Below the pieces are notes generated by a model. It saw only the letters and a program-made list of their open reading frames with translations. It searched no databases and had not been told where the DNA came from. DNA of 64,000 bases from positions 26,365,249-26,429,248 of the forward strand of contig OZ038423.1 of NCBI GenBank assembly GCA_964036155.1, written 5' to 3'. The DNA comes from Diploscapter coronatus (lineage: Eukaryota > Nematoda > Chromadorea > Rhabditida > Rhabditidae). The position numbers and the translations under genes are program-made. Of the stretch, positions 1 to 13,032 are shown one piece after another. The first letter of the stretch is position 1; each line of letters starts with the position of its first letter.

Positions 1-688
1 TATGGGAGCGGTCTGAAATATGAAGTTCCAATTTTTTTTCTATTTTCATTAATTTCTTGAAATTTTCTTTGAAATATATAATTAGGGGCCGCAAACTCCG
101 TCTCTCTTGCATTTTGTTTTTTGTTCAAAAAGTAGTCATTCGAGACCCAAAAATGAAAAGCAAGTACCATTCAAAATGGGTCGGCATGATCACATTCGAT
201 GGACCATCCATAGAAATGGGCTTTGGCCAGGAAATTATATCAGGAAGTGCGTGTACGCTCAAGATAATTACCAGTGGGGGAACACAAATTCTGCTCGTTC
301 TGGGTCAATTCTTTCGGTCAAAAATGGTTTTATTTTATTTTTTCTTCACCAATATCTCAGTTGCATCGAGTTTGATAATTTGAAGTAATAAATTGTTGAA
401 AATTATGAACTTTGCAAACCATTTGTGGCTCCCATATATAAATCTTCAGAAAACTGAGATTTCTAAAGTTTTTCCTCTTAATTTCTAAGTTTTTACCTGA
501 TTGTGTCGAATCGATCGATTCTTCACTTGACTTTTGGCGGTGGATGGACTCTTCTAAAATTGTTAATAATTCAAAAAATCGATAAATTTCTCGATCGATT
601 TTCCCCTACCTTTGTCCGTACTTTCGTTCGACTCTATGGGCTGAGTGGACTGCTCCTGTAGCGGACGAACCAATTTCTTGGATTCCGC
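1..688 (-). CDS. Partial unidentified gene, runs off the left edge
   Basis: Three phase-compatible minus-strand exons can be read: 610-688, 497-553 and 1-12, the last cut by the window edge. Each has a nematode-type acceptor (TTTTCAG, ATTTTAG, ATATTTCAG) and a GT donor. The joined peptide is hydrophilic and rich in Ser, Glu and Gln, with stretches such as RPLQEQSTQPIESNES and KSSEESIDSTQS, so it is probably a disordered segment of a larger protein. An exon further upstream ending near 750 in SWSKM fits the phase but is not secure. I do not recognise the family. The plus strand of 100-360 also has an open frame, but no splice context supports it. Confidence 0.4.
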
Positions 689-1788
689 CTGAAAATCTCC
701 TATTTTCCAAAGAAAAAATCTCCAAAATTCGACGAGAAATCGACGATGTTCACAATTTCATACCATCTTCGACCAGGACGAAAGAAGTAATGAGAAAAAT
801 GCAATCAGAAAATTGTGAAATCATAATCTTCAACAAAATTAAAATCGATGAAATCAATGCATGAATCATAAATCAACAAAGAAAGAAAAACGATATTGAT
901 ATCAGTAAGGAGTGGAAAGTGTGAGTAAGACAGAAAGGCAGGAAAATAGCGAGGAAAAGGAGGAGAGGAAAAACCTTCTATTTGGCTGCGAGTCAACATT
1001 CGATCAATACACAGACACAGAAAGAAACGAGTTTCACCATGTAAAGTCATTAAATTAATTCAAGGATCCACTTCGACAAAGAGGAGGCGAATTAAAAGAA
1101 TATTGAAATTTTCTCCATAGCTAAATCATTGATAAATTTTAAACCAGAAGACATAGTAGTAAAATAATATGAGGAAGATATCAGATCTTACCCTTCCTTT
1201 ATTTATTTTTACTATGTTTAGTGCTGCGATGTCATGCAATTTACAATTTACCGAAATCATTAGCAATAAGGCAGGTTTCCAATCTTTTGTATGTAGCCAA
1301 ACAATTTTTGGTCATGTATTCAAATTTTCAAATTTGATGTGATGTATTCGAATTCAATACCAATTATCATTGCCACCCACTCATTATGAGCTATTTCGGC
1401 TTCCCGAACTCGAGACACTTTTCGAATAAAGTGAAAAATGTTATTCATCTAAATTGCAGCTGTTTACTTATCGACTCAGATATGCTGTGGATATTTTCGT
1501 CCCGTCGTCAGGTTTATCTTTGCGCTAATAATCATAGATCTCGGTTGAATGATTATAAATTCGCCCTAATTTTGAATTGTCTACTTGTAAAAGGACATCA
1601 TGCCGATATTCTGTGTGCATTTGTCTATCTTAGCTCCTAGTTTCACGCTATGTTGAGCACGTAGGATTGTTATGAAAGCTGGCGACCGGTCAATATTAAC
1701 TCTGTCAAATACAAAGTCGCGCGACTTATATGAAATTTTGATTTCTGTATTTAGAAATTGACACATGTCCCCCATATATATCTACAAC

Positions 1789-3893
1789 ATGACTATTTTT
1801 GGTGAAGAGGTAGAATTTCTCTCAACCTTTCTTTATAAGCTCATTTTAGTGGGGTATCGTAGTCTTACTATTCTCTCAAGGAGCTTCAATCAATTATTCG
1901 GGATCATTTTCAATCATCCTGATCCGCTTTTTCGAATTGATATTTATATTTCTTGGAGTTGTGATATGCATCATTGCTATGAAATATCTACGGGCTGCGC
2001 CGCTATACCATAAAAATCTTCTTCAAATTATTATTTCTTATTTTTTCGGATATTTCATCTCAATAGCATGTCGAATAACTTTGATATTGTATGAAGTTGG
2101 AGCATTGATGATACATGGTAAGTCTAGAGTCCGCTAGCTCCACCCACTTTGTAAAGCCAAAATTGATTTAATTTTTGGTTCCTCACTAATTATCTCGTTA
2201 ATTAGGCAATTTCGTGGAAATTTTTCTTCGACAAATATTCAAATGAGCATTCGAGGAAACGATATGCACCATTCAAGCGCTGCAAAAATAATCTGAAAAT
2301 GCTCTGGGACCGCTTAAAGTTTGTTCGTCAAGTAAATTTCGCGTTTTTTGAATTTTTCTACTCGAAAAAGGGATCCTCTTCAAAGTACCTAGAAGTTTAT
2401 AGTAGTTTGTATTCTCCTGCATATTTTAGAAGAAAAAATTCGAAAAATGACCGACGACAACATGTTTGAAAGTCGCTATTTTCAAAAATACGGCACGCAA
2501 TGCGCAATTTTTGATAAGAGCATCAGTTTGGAAAAAGAAAAAGTGCTAAATTTTTGCCAGAACTAGTTTGATTCAATGGTGTAGGTTTTAAAACGAAACC
2601 CTCAATTTCGAAAAAAACACTTGAGGGCCTTAGGTAAATTTCTTTTTGAAATTTTATAATAATGAATGCTTCAGGTAATTTTTCGGATGATTTCTTATTG
2701 TTATTGGTTAGCTACTTGCGAATAGCATGTTGTGGGCAAATTTACTCGATACTTGTGTGCATAACTACAGGTAAACCCTATTTTGTGCTCAATGAAACGA
2801 AAATATTAATCTTGCTCCAAAACTAGAAACATTTTTACGCACTTTAGAAAGGGCCTTAGCTACGTATTACATAAAAGATTATGAGTGTTCGAAAAGGTAT
2901 TGGATTGGGGCCTTGTGTATTCTTGTGGGCATTTTCTGTGGAACTACGACCTCAGCTATTATAACTATAGGTGTATTCTAGTTTTTCTTTCTTAAATATT
3001 TAAAATTCAGGCTTTACAAGATTAGATGCTTGGGTAATGATATCTCTTGCTATAGTGGCTCTAATTGGAGAAGTAATCTGTTTTTTATTGTATGTGAAAT
3101 TACGTGATTTTAATAGACGTCAACTGAAGGGTTTGGGAAATCTTAGGTAACCATTTAAACCAATTCATTAATGGTTAAAACTTTCAAGAAAATGGAATTC
3201 TCTGTATACCTTGTCGGTGAAATTTCAATTGGTTGCGAACATTGAGGTCTTAGACGTAAGTTATTACTTTTTTCCGTAAAATGTAAATATCATAAATCTG
3301 GTGCTTTCTGATAATCAGAAATCTGCCACAATTAATTTCGTGATCTTATTATTTTTCAGGTAGTAATGAATATCGTCATAGCAACATTATTCGTGATTCT
3401 GGGTTCAGTTTCGATATTTTTTATCGGACTTTACGTATCATTGCGTGAGGATTATGTCTACACGACTCAGCTGTTATTTTGTCTATTAGACATGCTTTTG
3501 GCTGTGTAGGTTGTTCTTCGATTTTTTTGTTGATATTTCCAAATTTAAGCTATTTTGAGATTGTGATTCAAATAATTAACTTTCTCAAATACATCTGCAT
3601 AAGATATCTTGAAATTTAATCCAAAATATGAACTTCAAAATTTTAGGGAAGCCATTTTTCTGGTGCTTGTAGCGATTTACACTACTCGGTAGACTTAATC
3701 GATAAAAACTCCGATAAGATAAAATTTCAGGGACGGAAAACCGGCGATAAATAATGTTATCCAGCGATTTCTGAGGATTTTTCAACCTTCCGGAGAAAGG
3801 CCCGCACTTCCTCAGAAAACTAAGGAGTGGAAGTTGAAGCCCCAAGACGAGGGAAATATTTACTTTCAAACTTTGAACCAGGCTTGGAAATAA
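1789..3893 (+). CDS. Serpentine receptor class epsilon (SRE) chemoreceptor
   Basis: Nine exons join in phase: 1789-1809, 1850-2117, 2675-2770, 2848-2970, 3011-3146, 3189-3255, 3360-3505, 3647-3688 and 3731-3893. They give 353 residues, a normal length for the SRE family of nematode 7TM receptors, which act in chemosensory neuron cilia. Seven hydrophobic segments are visible. After TM3 comes ERALATYYIKDYE, which matches the ER..AT..I.DYE hallmark I know from SRE proteins in place of the DRY motif. The C-terminus is a hydrophilic tail ending in YFQTLNQAWK. The start is the first ATG, giving a seven-residue first exon; a short N-terminus before TM1 is usual. Ligand unknown. The class rests on recall of the motif; a 7TM receptor is certain in practice. 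Confidence 0.8.
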
Positions 3894-4534
3894 TTATTTA
3901 GCATTTCACAACATCATTTTCACTTACTATCAAGATCTACCTGAAAAATCACTTTATTCTTCAAGAAGAAATAAAAAATAAAGAACGAAATTTGTGAGAA
4001 TAATAAATTACTCACGCCATGATAGATGTGATCAAAAATACAGCAGAAAATTGCAAACAAACAGAAATTGAACCGAGATTTTCTAAATCGGGGTTTTTGG
4101 AGATTTCTCCTTAAAACTTAGAATCTTTCGAATAAAAAGAAAAATTGAATCTATTTTCGGGAAATTAAAAATCATTCAAATTCTGATTTCCCGAAAACTA
4201 GATTCCTATAGAAATAAAGAAAAACAACAATAAAAAAAATAAAAGCATTCTGAGGTGTTTAGCTTGGTGATAAGGGGGAAGTAGGTTGGGGATAAGAGGG
4301 AGTTTTACAAGAATTCTAAAGAAAAGAAAAATGCCCATATCCTGATAGGTTTGATGGCTAAGTGGCTGGATTGATGGGTTGGGGGTGAAAATTGGAGAAA
4401 ATGAATCCTTCTTAGAAGAAAAATAGGAAAACTCTTGAAACGGGAAAAATGGGGGTGAAAATTGTCGAAAATAAATCATTTTTGGGAAGATTGCGAGTGA
4501 AAATTGGGAGTTTTAGGGGGAAATCGCGAGTGTT
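3894..4534. other. Intergenic; convergent 3' ends, small degenerate repeat
   Basis: This lies between the sre stop and the wapl-1 stop, which converge. I see no gene. A GGGGGTGAAAATTG-like unit occurs near 4381 and 4450, with a weaker third copy near 4488; this is probably degenerate tandem duplication within the wapl-1 3' untranslated region. Confidence 0.4.
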
Positions 4535-7500
4535 TCACTCGGACTTGAGCCGGTCCATCAGGTCGACGATTTTCTCGATCGAACGGCAACTGACCGCCTC
4601 CTGGTTGCACGTCATCGAGCCTTTGCCCACCTGGAATTTAGAAATTTTCAAAAATAACCAAATTCCTTAAAACATGATTATTTCCTTCAAAAATTGTAAT
4701 TTCTAGAAAAAAAGTGCGAGTTTTCAAAATTTTTCAAATCAATCTAACCGAGGCAAATTGCATGAACTCGAGGAATCGCTTGAGCTGCTCGACCATCGGC
4801 GCAATGTTCTGTCCGTCCATGTTCTTCTTGACGAGTGCGATGTATTGCTGAAAGTTAGTATTTTTGAAAACTTGCTTAAAAACCAATACGATTTTTAAGA
4901 GAATACTTTTTTGTAAAAAATATCAATTTATTTTTTCGCACCTCATTTTGCTGCAGAAGGCACCCGATGAGCAGAGCGATGTGCGAGGAGACGATGCTGT
5001 CCTCCATGTGGGTGGACGCCTGAAAATTGTTCAACTTTCAAAGATAAAGAAAATGAACACTCATAAAAATCAACTTTTCTAACTTTGAAAAATTGTAATT
5101 TATTCAAATAAAATATCATTTTTTAAAGTTTTCGAAACTAGACAAATCAACCATTTTTCCCACCTTGTTCATGATATTCTCCATGGCTGACATAATCTCC
5201 CCGTCAGTCAGATTGTCGATTCTATAAAATAAATCAACATTTTCCAGCGTACGCTAAATTCCTTACTTGGCCCTGTTGAGTCTGCCCGACGCGGTCACAT
5301 CATCGATGGCGTCCTCGTTCGCCTCATCGTTGCCCTCTTCCTTGTCCGAGTCCTCGCCGCTCTCGTTGTCGCGGTGATCCGGCTCTTCGAAGGCCAATTC
5401 GTTGTCGAGTGACTCGTCACCAGACCTGGCTTTTTTCTCGTAGTAGGCGAAGTACTGAAATTCTTTTGACTAATTGTAAAAAGACAACCATAAATTTCTG
5501 TAGAAAATTTGAAAATATAGCAATATTTAAAAAGATTTTAATTTTACAGAAAAATGGTAAGAAATGATCCTTTCCAGTAAAGCAAACTTTCTCCGACCTT
5601 GGTAAGAATCTCCAGAGCTCTCGAATCGCCCTCTTCCCGAGTGTCGGGGTCGATGCTCTTCACGCTCAGTTCGATCATTTTCACCCGATTCGCGTTGCAG
5701 CGCTCCACCAGGTTGACCAACAGCGACGCCAACTCAAAATACAAAGGGCATTATTAGAAACCAGATGGCGTCATAATTTAAAAAGGATCTTTTGTTAAAT
5801 CTAGGGATGTCATCTTTGAAAAAAGGCGTCATAGCGTTATCTTTCCAATTTTCCTCACCAGCACAGTCAGGTCGAATCGGGACGTCTCTGGGGCGTATTT
5901 GGGCGAGTAGTAGGTGAACGCAGCGAGGCATGACTTCAGGAAGCCCTTGATTTCGCCGAGTTTGAACGAGCAGAGCTCTGAAAATGATTTTAACGACGTC
6001 ATATTTTAAAAAGACGTCATTTTACCGGATTCGTAGCTCAGATTGATCAGCACCCGTATCATGCGCTGCATTGTGCGAACGAAGGACTGGAAGTGGGGCG
6101 AGTCGGCGTCCAACGACGCCATTTTTTCGAGGGTCGCCGTCATGAATCTGGAATTTGACATTTTTAAAAGGCGCTATCTTCTGATAAAATAAAGGCGTTC
6201 TTTTCTTAAAAAGCGCTACCTTTATCTAGGAAAAAGAAAAGACGTTATTTCCTTTCAAAAGTAATAAAAGGAGTCTTATTCGTTAGAAAACGCACCAAGA
6301 CGTCACATTTTCATGACGCCTTTCTATTTTCCTTACTTGTTGCAGAGCTGGAGAATGAGGTTGCCCCTGTGGGAGATTAGAAAGGCCTGGTTCTTCTTGT
6401 GCACCATGACGCCCATCTCGACGATGCCGAAACAGCGCTCCAAGTGGTTGAGGTTGAACGAGAGGTCTTCTTTCTTCTGGAAGGAAAAATCGATTTTTAA
6501 ACAACTTTCAGAAATACCTCTTTGTCGAGGACGTGGTTCATGGTCTTGTCGATCTTTGTGCAGAGCCACTGGAGAATGCCGGTGTTGACCATCTCAGTCT
6601 TCAGCTTGTTGTCTGTGTGCCGAATTGCCATCACGAAGGACAGCGCGCACAGGGTCAGGGCCGAGGGCTGAAAAAATAAAAATAATTCTTTATCGAAGAT
6701 TTACACTTTTCTTTTTTAAAGTAGATTATTTTTGGTCATTTTTTCCAAATGCTCCTTTTTATTTTCAAAACTCACGGAGAGTGTATCCTTAGTGAACGGT
6801 AGGACGATTTTTCGCGTGTCCGTCTCGTTCTTCGCGACAAAGTCCTGCATGATCGCCCAGACCTGAAAAATCCATTTCGGTCAAAAATCTCAAAATTTTA
6901 GCAGAACGAGCCAAAAAATTAACAATGTTCTTTCGGAAATCTAATTGTTTTCAAGAAAATAGCAAAATTTTCTATAGAGTTGAAAGCAAATTTCAAATTT
7001 TATACCAAAAAGTAAATTTTTTAAATTGCAAATGTTTATTACAGTAAAAAATTGCGTACCGTGGATTTGCACCTATCCTGTTCCTGCCCTCTTTCCATGG
7101 TTTCGATCGCGAGGAGTTGAGCGAACAACTTGAAGTGGCTGATGTCGAAGCGCAGCGTGATCGGGTCGCGGCACATCAAGTAGAGCGCGCACGAAGTCGC
7201 AAGAGCGTAGCACTAAAATTTGTACTTTTTGAAAATAAAAAAAATATTTTTAATGGAAATAAGAAAAACGGCATTTTTTCCCTACTTGATTTTGCGAAGC
7301 ATCCGATACCGCCTTGTAGACGTCGTTGATTTTCTGCTCGGTGCGAAGGAAGCGACGAAACGTCGGACTGATGCACTTGCGCGCCAGGGACGCGACGCTG
7401 AAAACGTTCCAATTAGGAAATTTTTGATCGCATGATTAAGCATATGTTCTAAAACGAATTTATAGAAATTTCATATTCGAAAATTTTTCATACAAATCAG

Positions 7501-9971
7501 ATTAAAAATTAGAAAATCCGTTCACTACATGATAAAGCATGGCTTCGAAATGGATTTTATACAGCACAGTATATTCGAGAATTTTTCATTAAAGAATCAT
7601 ATTCAGAATTTTCTACAAATCTTACCATGAAAAATCCTTAAATTGTTTTTATTTTTAAACCTACCAAAGTGCCTTGATGTTGAGCGAGCTCTTTGGGCTA
7701 ACGAGAGTGGTGAGGATGTAGTTGATGTCGTCCTTGAAATCGTTCTGAAACAGTATTTTTATTTAAAATCTTGATCATAAAAAAATCTTTTTTTTTCTAA
7801 CTTTTTAGCTTATAGTCCTGCTACTAAATCCTAGAAGTCGAATTTTCATATCTATTTTTTTAGATGTCGATTTTTGGGCTCACTGTAGTTTCCACTCTCG
7901 TGTAGCCCCACCATCTTTTCATTGGACAATAAAAAAGGGTGGAGACTACAAGGAGCCATTTTTTGGATATATATATATTTTATTTTTTATACCTGCTCGC
8001 CCATCTCCAGAATCTCGGCAGCATCCTTCACCTTTCTCGATGGCCCCGTCAAATTGTCGGCCTGGTTCTGCGACTGGCGGTAGACCGGTACTCGCTAAAA
8101 TAAGCGTTCTTTGGAAAATATCGTTTCTTTTTAACCGAATTTATGGTTTTTTTCAAAGTGTCAAATTTCAACACCTATTTTTCATAAATAATCTTTATCT
8201 AAACAAATTCTAGCATTCTGTGAAAAAGAACACCTTGTCAATGTCATTTTTCTTCAGAAAACATGCATTTTCGTATTTCTTTTCTTTTCAATTTTTACCG
8301 AATTCTGTCCTCCCGCGCTGTGAGCCTGTCGCACGTATGGCTGGGAGATTGTGCCGGACTGGTCATCCCTCTTTTTCCTGTTCCCGCCTTCCTCGTCCTC
8401 TTCATCATCGTCATCCACGTCCAGATGCCACACGTGCTTGTAGACCACCGTCGGCTGACCCGATTGCATTTTGGAGCGGGTTTCCCTAATTTCTGAAAAT
8501 GCCTTAATAATGCCTCGACAAAAATCGATTTTCAAGAAAATTCGAATTTCCATTTAAAAACTACATAAAGAACGACCGAGGTTTTTCACGCTGAGCATTT
8601 TTCTACAAAATTTGCGAAGTTTCTGATTTTGCTCCCAAGGATATTCCCAGAATTAGAATTTTTCTCAAATCACTCCTACCCTTCATCAGATTGCTCGGCT
8701 CGCACTTGTTCTTCTTTGGCTGTGGGTCGTCCTTCTCGATCTCATTGTCGATGTCGTAGACGTCCGCTGCATTGGAGGAAGAGGGAGCATCTGAAATCAA
8801 ATTCATGAATTTCAAGGTTGAAATGGATTTAGGGTTGAGTTAATTTTTAGCCCCGACTAATTTTCACGTGTAGTATCTTTAGGCCTAACTTATTGCCAGA
8901 ATAATTTGAAGCCCGCGTTTAATTGCTTGATTTGCTACCTGTAGGCTTCGCCAGGGAGGCGTAGGGCTTCTTGATTTTGGCTCGCACTGTGGTGGACGAA
9001 GTCGAGATGGAGCTGCTCGCCAGGTACCTGAATTTTAAAACTATTCTTTAAATAACTTATGTACAATTTTTCAGAAAAATAGAGATAATAAAGTTTTTTT
9101 TTAAATCTATAAGCTAGGTTTCGAAGAAAAGAAACTGAAAGTATTGATTTAAAAAAAAATTACCGATTGAGAGAAGAAGTGGAGGACTGGCTGTCGTGCT
9201 GCTCGGGAGCGACGGTCTCCGTGTCCATCGCCTCGTTTTCGGGGCTCTGCGCCGTCACTCCGCCTTCATCCGAAGAGCTGGAGCTGAGGGCCTTAAATTT
9301 GTTTCCTTCAAAATTAATATTTTTTTAATTTCGAGATTTTCTGCTCAAAAATGAAACTCTTTCCATTTTTCTGTAAAAATCGTTAGTTTTCTAATTTTAA
9401 AAATTGACTTATTTTAATAAAACATGCTACGTTCCAATTTTCTTCCTTGAAAAATATTTCCAACTTTACCGCATCCTGATCCAGATTGCCGTCCGCCGAC
9501 GAGGTGCTCTCGGGGAGGCTGAGTGGCGGCGAGAAGACCTGTTTGGGCGAGTCGTGCTGCACAATTGCTCCATCGTCGCTGATCGAAGACGTTGAAACTG
9601 AAATAGTTATCCTAATTAACTACTCTAATTGCTCACATTTTCGACCTTTTGAAAATCCACCTTATCTCCATTTGTAAAACTCAATTTTCCCTCTCCCTAC
9701 ACTCGATAACCCGAAACTCGGCCAAATCTAGATGCCTAATTATCTTACTTATTAGGGCAATAATTATCTTTCAATTACACTGATTATCTAATTTCATGCC
9801 TGAGGGAAGTGCCTCCTCCGCTGCGGTCGCCACCTCAACCGCCTTGGTTCGCTCGTACCGCTTGCGCACCACCCTGCAATTATGTTGAGTTAGCTACCCT
9901 AATTACTCTTCCTTAATTGCTCAATTAACTTACGGCTTCGAGAAGAGATCGTCCTCGCCTGTCGTGTCCAT
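4535..9971 (-). CDS. wapl-1: WAPL cohesin-release factor (wings apart-like)
   Basis: WAPL binds the SCC1/SCC3 part of cohesin and opens the ring so that it leaves chromatin, in the nucleus. About 20 short exons can be read from ATG 9971 (MDTTGEDDLFSKP) to the stop at 4535. The first third is acidic and Ser-rich (SSISDDG, SSSSSDEGG, DVDDDDEEDEEGG), as usual for WAPL N-termini. The rest follows the helical-repeat WAPL domain: DDINYILTTLVSP, ASLARKCISPTFRRFL, IRVLINLSYES, ASLLVNLVERC, an acidic insert, then HMEDSIVSSHIALLIGCLL and MVEQLKRFLEFMQFAS. These match, in order, segments I know from vertebrate WAPL (DDI.YLLDGL, ASKCA.P.FR, LLVNLVE, HMEDCIVASYTALLLGCL). It is divergent from htz-1, with about 770 bases between start codons. 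One intron carries a MITE-like element at 7875-7966. Confidence 0.92.
7875..7966. mobile_element. MITE-like foldback element, family 1, copy 1
   Basis: The left end reads TGGGCTCACTGTAGTTTCCA. The right end, on the other strand, reads TGGCTCCTTGTAGTCTCCAC, so the element folds back on itself. It lies wholly in a wapl-1 intron. A second copy in inverted orientation is at 34876-34978 inside an unc-43 intron. I see no coding capacity. Confidence 0.6.
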
Positions 9972-10737
9972 TGCTGCTCACCCGACTTGAGTTGATAATT
10001 GCACGCCAATTAAGTCTGCAATCAGGCCAATTATCGATTTAATTGGAGGCAGTTAACGCAAGAAAACATGGGTTCGCGGAAAAAAACGATTAATTTATAT
10101 TGTACGGTGTTTACGGGTGCTGAAAATCGATCCCAGAGAGGGCGTGACCGTGTGTCTGCGCTCTCTTGAGTGGGGGCACTCTCTCGCGCCGCGTTCCCGC
10201 CATCCCCTGGCATCAGCGTCCTTCTCTCCTTCCATTCCCCTTTTCCAATTCTTTCAGACATTTGCCCTCTCTCCCTTTTCTGATTTACAAATTTTTACCA
10301 ATTACAATTTTTTCCTGTTTTCTTCAAATTTACATTAAAAATTCGAATATTTTGAGATTTCCCTCAAGCAAAAAATTGCCAAATTCGAAGAATTCCGAAA
10401 TACTCCCGAGGAAAATCGCATCACGCTGTGGTCGGCGGCTGCGGGGAGAAACGAACGGAAAATGACAACTTGCTCGAAAATCGCTGCACTATGCATCGAT
10501 TTTCGGTCACTTGTCGAAATGCCACCGACTTTCAGCCTAAAATTCGTCCATTTCTCGTCCGATTTCGCACTTGCTCGTGATTTTCTATTGATTTTTTTCG
10601 GATTCTCCTTGGTTTCCTTCGAAATTTCAGGCGAAAACTGAAATTCCCCAGAAAGAAATTATTCTTATCGTTTTTAAAGTGTGTTTTCAGCTTGTCTCAT
10701 TTTTCCACGTTCATCAGCAAACGAGCAGTGAGCAGAA
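9972..10737. promoter_or_regulatory. Shared divergent promoter region of wapl-1 and htz-1
   Basis: This is the only DNA between the two opposite start codons. A CG-richer core with CTCTCG-type repeats sits near 10140-10210. On the htz-1 side, GTTTTCAG ends at 10691, 46 bases before the ATG, and looks like a spliced-leader acceptor. No TATA box was seen at a fitting distance for either gene. Confidence 0.45.
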
Positions 10738-11766
10738 ATGGCCGGAGGTGGCAAAGGCAAAGCGGGCAAGGATTCGGGCAAAGCCAAGTCCAAGGTGAGG
10801 GGGCGACAATTCAAAATTTCTGGAATTGCCCTCAAAAGTTGATTCTACCCAGAAAAGATGATCTAGAAATCTCCAAAAGCTAGTGAAAAATGATAAAGTT
10901 TAAACTGAAAAATGTATCTAACATGTTTGCAGGTGATCTCTCGCTCGGCGCGCGCGGGCCTGCAGTTCCCGGTCGGCAGAATCCACCGATTCCTCAAGCA
11001 GCGTACCACTTCGCACGGACGCGTCGGCGCTACTGCTGCTGTTTACAGGTATGAAAACTGCCAGAATAAATTTTGAAAGAAATGGCGTAAAACGAAAGAA
11101 AAACCTCGAATTGTATATGATCTGAAAGATAAATAGTTGTCGATCTTTAATTTCCAAATTTTCAGCGCTGCCATTCTGGAGTACCTGACCGCCGAAGTGT
11201 TGGAGTTGGCCGGCAACGCTTCCAAGGATCTCAAAGTCAAGAGGATCACCCCCAGGTGCGGTAGTCGAAGAAATTAATCCCGCCTTAAAAATTGGCTCAA
11301 ACTTAACATTAGATCAGCCATAAAAATTATCGAACTAAGGAATAGACTAAACCTCTGAAAATTAAATTCGACTTAGAACTAAACTCTGACCTAAGATCAA
11401 TTTGGACCTAAATACTTTTTTCCTCGAATTTCAGACACTTGCACCTGGCTATCAGAGGAGATGAGGAGCTCGACACTCTCATCAAGGCCACCATTGCTGG
11501 AGGAGGTTAGAATTTTCTTTGCTTAAAATATTCCGAACCTGTTTCGAACTTATATTTCAACATTAGCAGATTTAAAAATTTGAAAATGGATCTAAGATTG
11601 TTTCAACACAGAAAAATGGAGCATTATTCTTTTTCATACCTAAAATAAAATCTGAATTTTAAAAATCCAACTTCTTGCAGGTGTGATTCCGCACATCCAT
11701 CGCTACCTGATGGCCAAGAAGGGACAGCCGCAGCAGGGCGCACCCGGCCAGAAGGGAGCCGCCTAA
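10738..11766 (+). CDS. htz-1: Histone variant H2A.Z
   Basis: Five exons (10738-10794, 10933-11048, 11166-11255, 11435-11505, 11681-11766) join in phase to 139 residues, the size of nematode HTZ-1. The variant replaces H2A in nucleosomes flanking promoters. The fold is complete: [19 protein letters not shown], the H2A.Z-type L1 segment [32 protein letters not shown], then the H2A.Z docking-domain marks [13 protein letters not shown] and ATIAGGGVIPHIH. Canonical H2A has different residues at both last places, so the variant call is firm. The tail [16 protein letters not shown] is nematode-like. Introns and a polyadenylation signal, rather than a histone stem-loop, fit replication-independent expression. 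Confidence 0.97.
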
Positions 11767-11835
11767 ATCCACCCAATCCAATATCCCCTACACCACTTGA
11801 CCACCTTTCTCAAGACTGCATTTCGGGAGTGATTG

Positions 11836-11841
11836 AATAAA
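11836..11841 (+). terminator. Polyadenylation signal of htz-1
   Basis: AATAAA lies 70 bases after the stop codon of htz-1, in the sequence GATTGAATAAAATTT. No histone-type 3' stem-loop was seen. Confidence 0.6.
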
Positions 11842-13032
11842 ATTTTAAAAATATATTTGATCACTTCCTGCAATGTCAAGTCCAACCATTTCACCACTTC
11901 CCATTCAACTACCGTCATTATTTGTGGAAATTTGAAACTTCGTGACTTAAAAATTTGGTTGGAAATATTTTGACTCAGAAATGTCGCGAAGTTTCGAAAT
12001 AGTCCTATTTTAAAAAGTAAATAATTATTTTCTATTGTAAGTTTTTCCCTATTTTTAATCATAGTCTTTCTTTACTATTTTTAGTAAGTAATGATTTTCT
12101 TTAAATTTAGTGGAATTATTATGTTGACGCGTCATTTCATAGACGACGTCTTCACATACATTTCTGTAAACATTTCAGGCGATTTTTTTTTTCTGAACCC
12201 TTGTTCCTAGCACAAATTCATGAAATTCTAAGGTTTTGGATGAAATTCAGATTTTGGAATTTCATGCTCTTTCAACCTCACTGCCAAACTTGATCTATTT
12301 TACCTTCCCCGAATTTTAATATTTATTCCTGTTTTATCCCTTATATATTCACCTCTTTATTATGGCTTTTCAAAGCTATTAATTTTAATTTTGCGTTTTT
12401 TGTATTTATCCGTCACTCCTTGAATAAAGATCTCAAATGAAATTTTTAAAAACGTTCATTTTGACCCGTAAAATGAAGAAAATAACAAGGAAGGTTCAAC
12501 AAATAACATAAGTTTGAAAAGTTCATAAACTTGTACAGGGTCATTTGGAAATGACGGGGCTCGCTTGGAAATGTTAAAGAAACTCATTTTCAAGCTGTTC
12601 ATTTAGTTTTAGTGCTTATTTTTGCTCTGAAATTTTTCCTAATAATTATTTTCGAAAACGGTCAACGGAATTTTATTCTCAGCAATGGGAGATGTGTAAA
12701 TTTCTGGGTTTGTCCACTTTCCATTTACGGGTAGATCTGGGCATATCGGTGGCGGACCATTTTACGGTCATAGCCTTCGAAAAGTCGAAAATTTTACTTT
12801 AGAACTTTTGACCAAATTAGACATGAAAAATGTGCCAAACTTTATGCTGAATCTCCGAATCTGAAGACCGTTTTCAAAAATAAGCATTAGGAGAAATTTC
12901 AGAGCAAAAGTAAATACTAAAATTGTAAATGAACTCCTGTATTTATCCTTATTTTCATTCCAAATTCTCCCAACTCTATCAAATGAACTTTCCAAGAAAG
13001 TCGGTTACCATAATCCTCCCGATGTCGGGCCT
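11842..13032. other. Intergenic between convergent htz-1 and PIH1 genes
   Basis: The sequence is AT-rich and contains the 3' ends of both genes. A further AATAAA is near 12424 on the plus strand. No supported gene; the minus-strand open frame at 11763-12062 has no family features. Confidence 0.4.
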
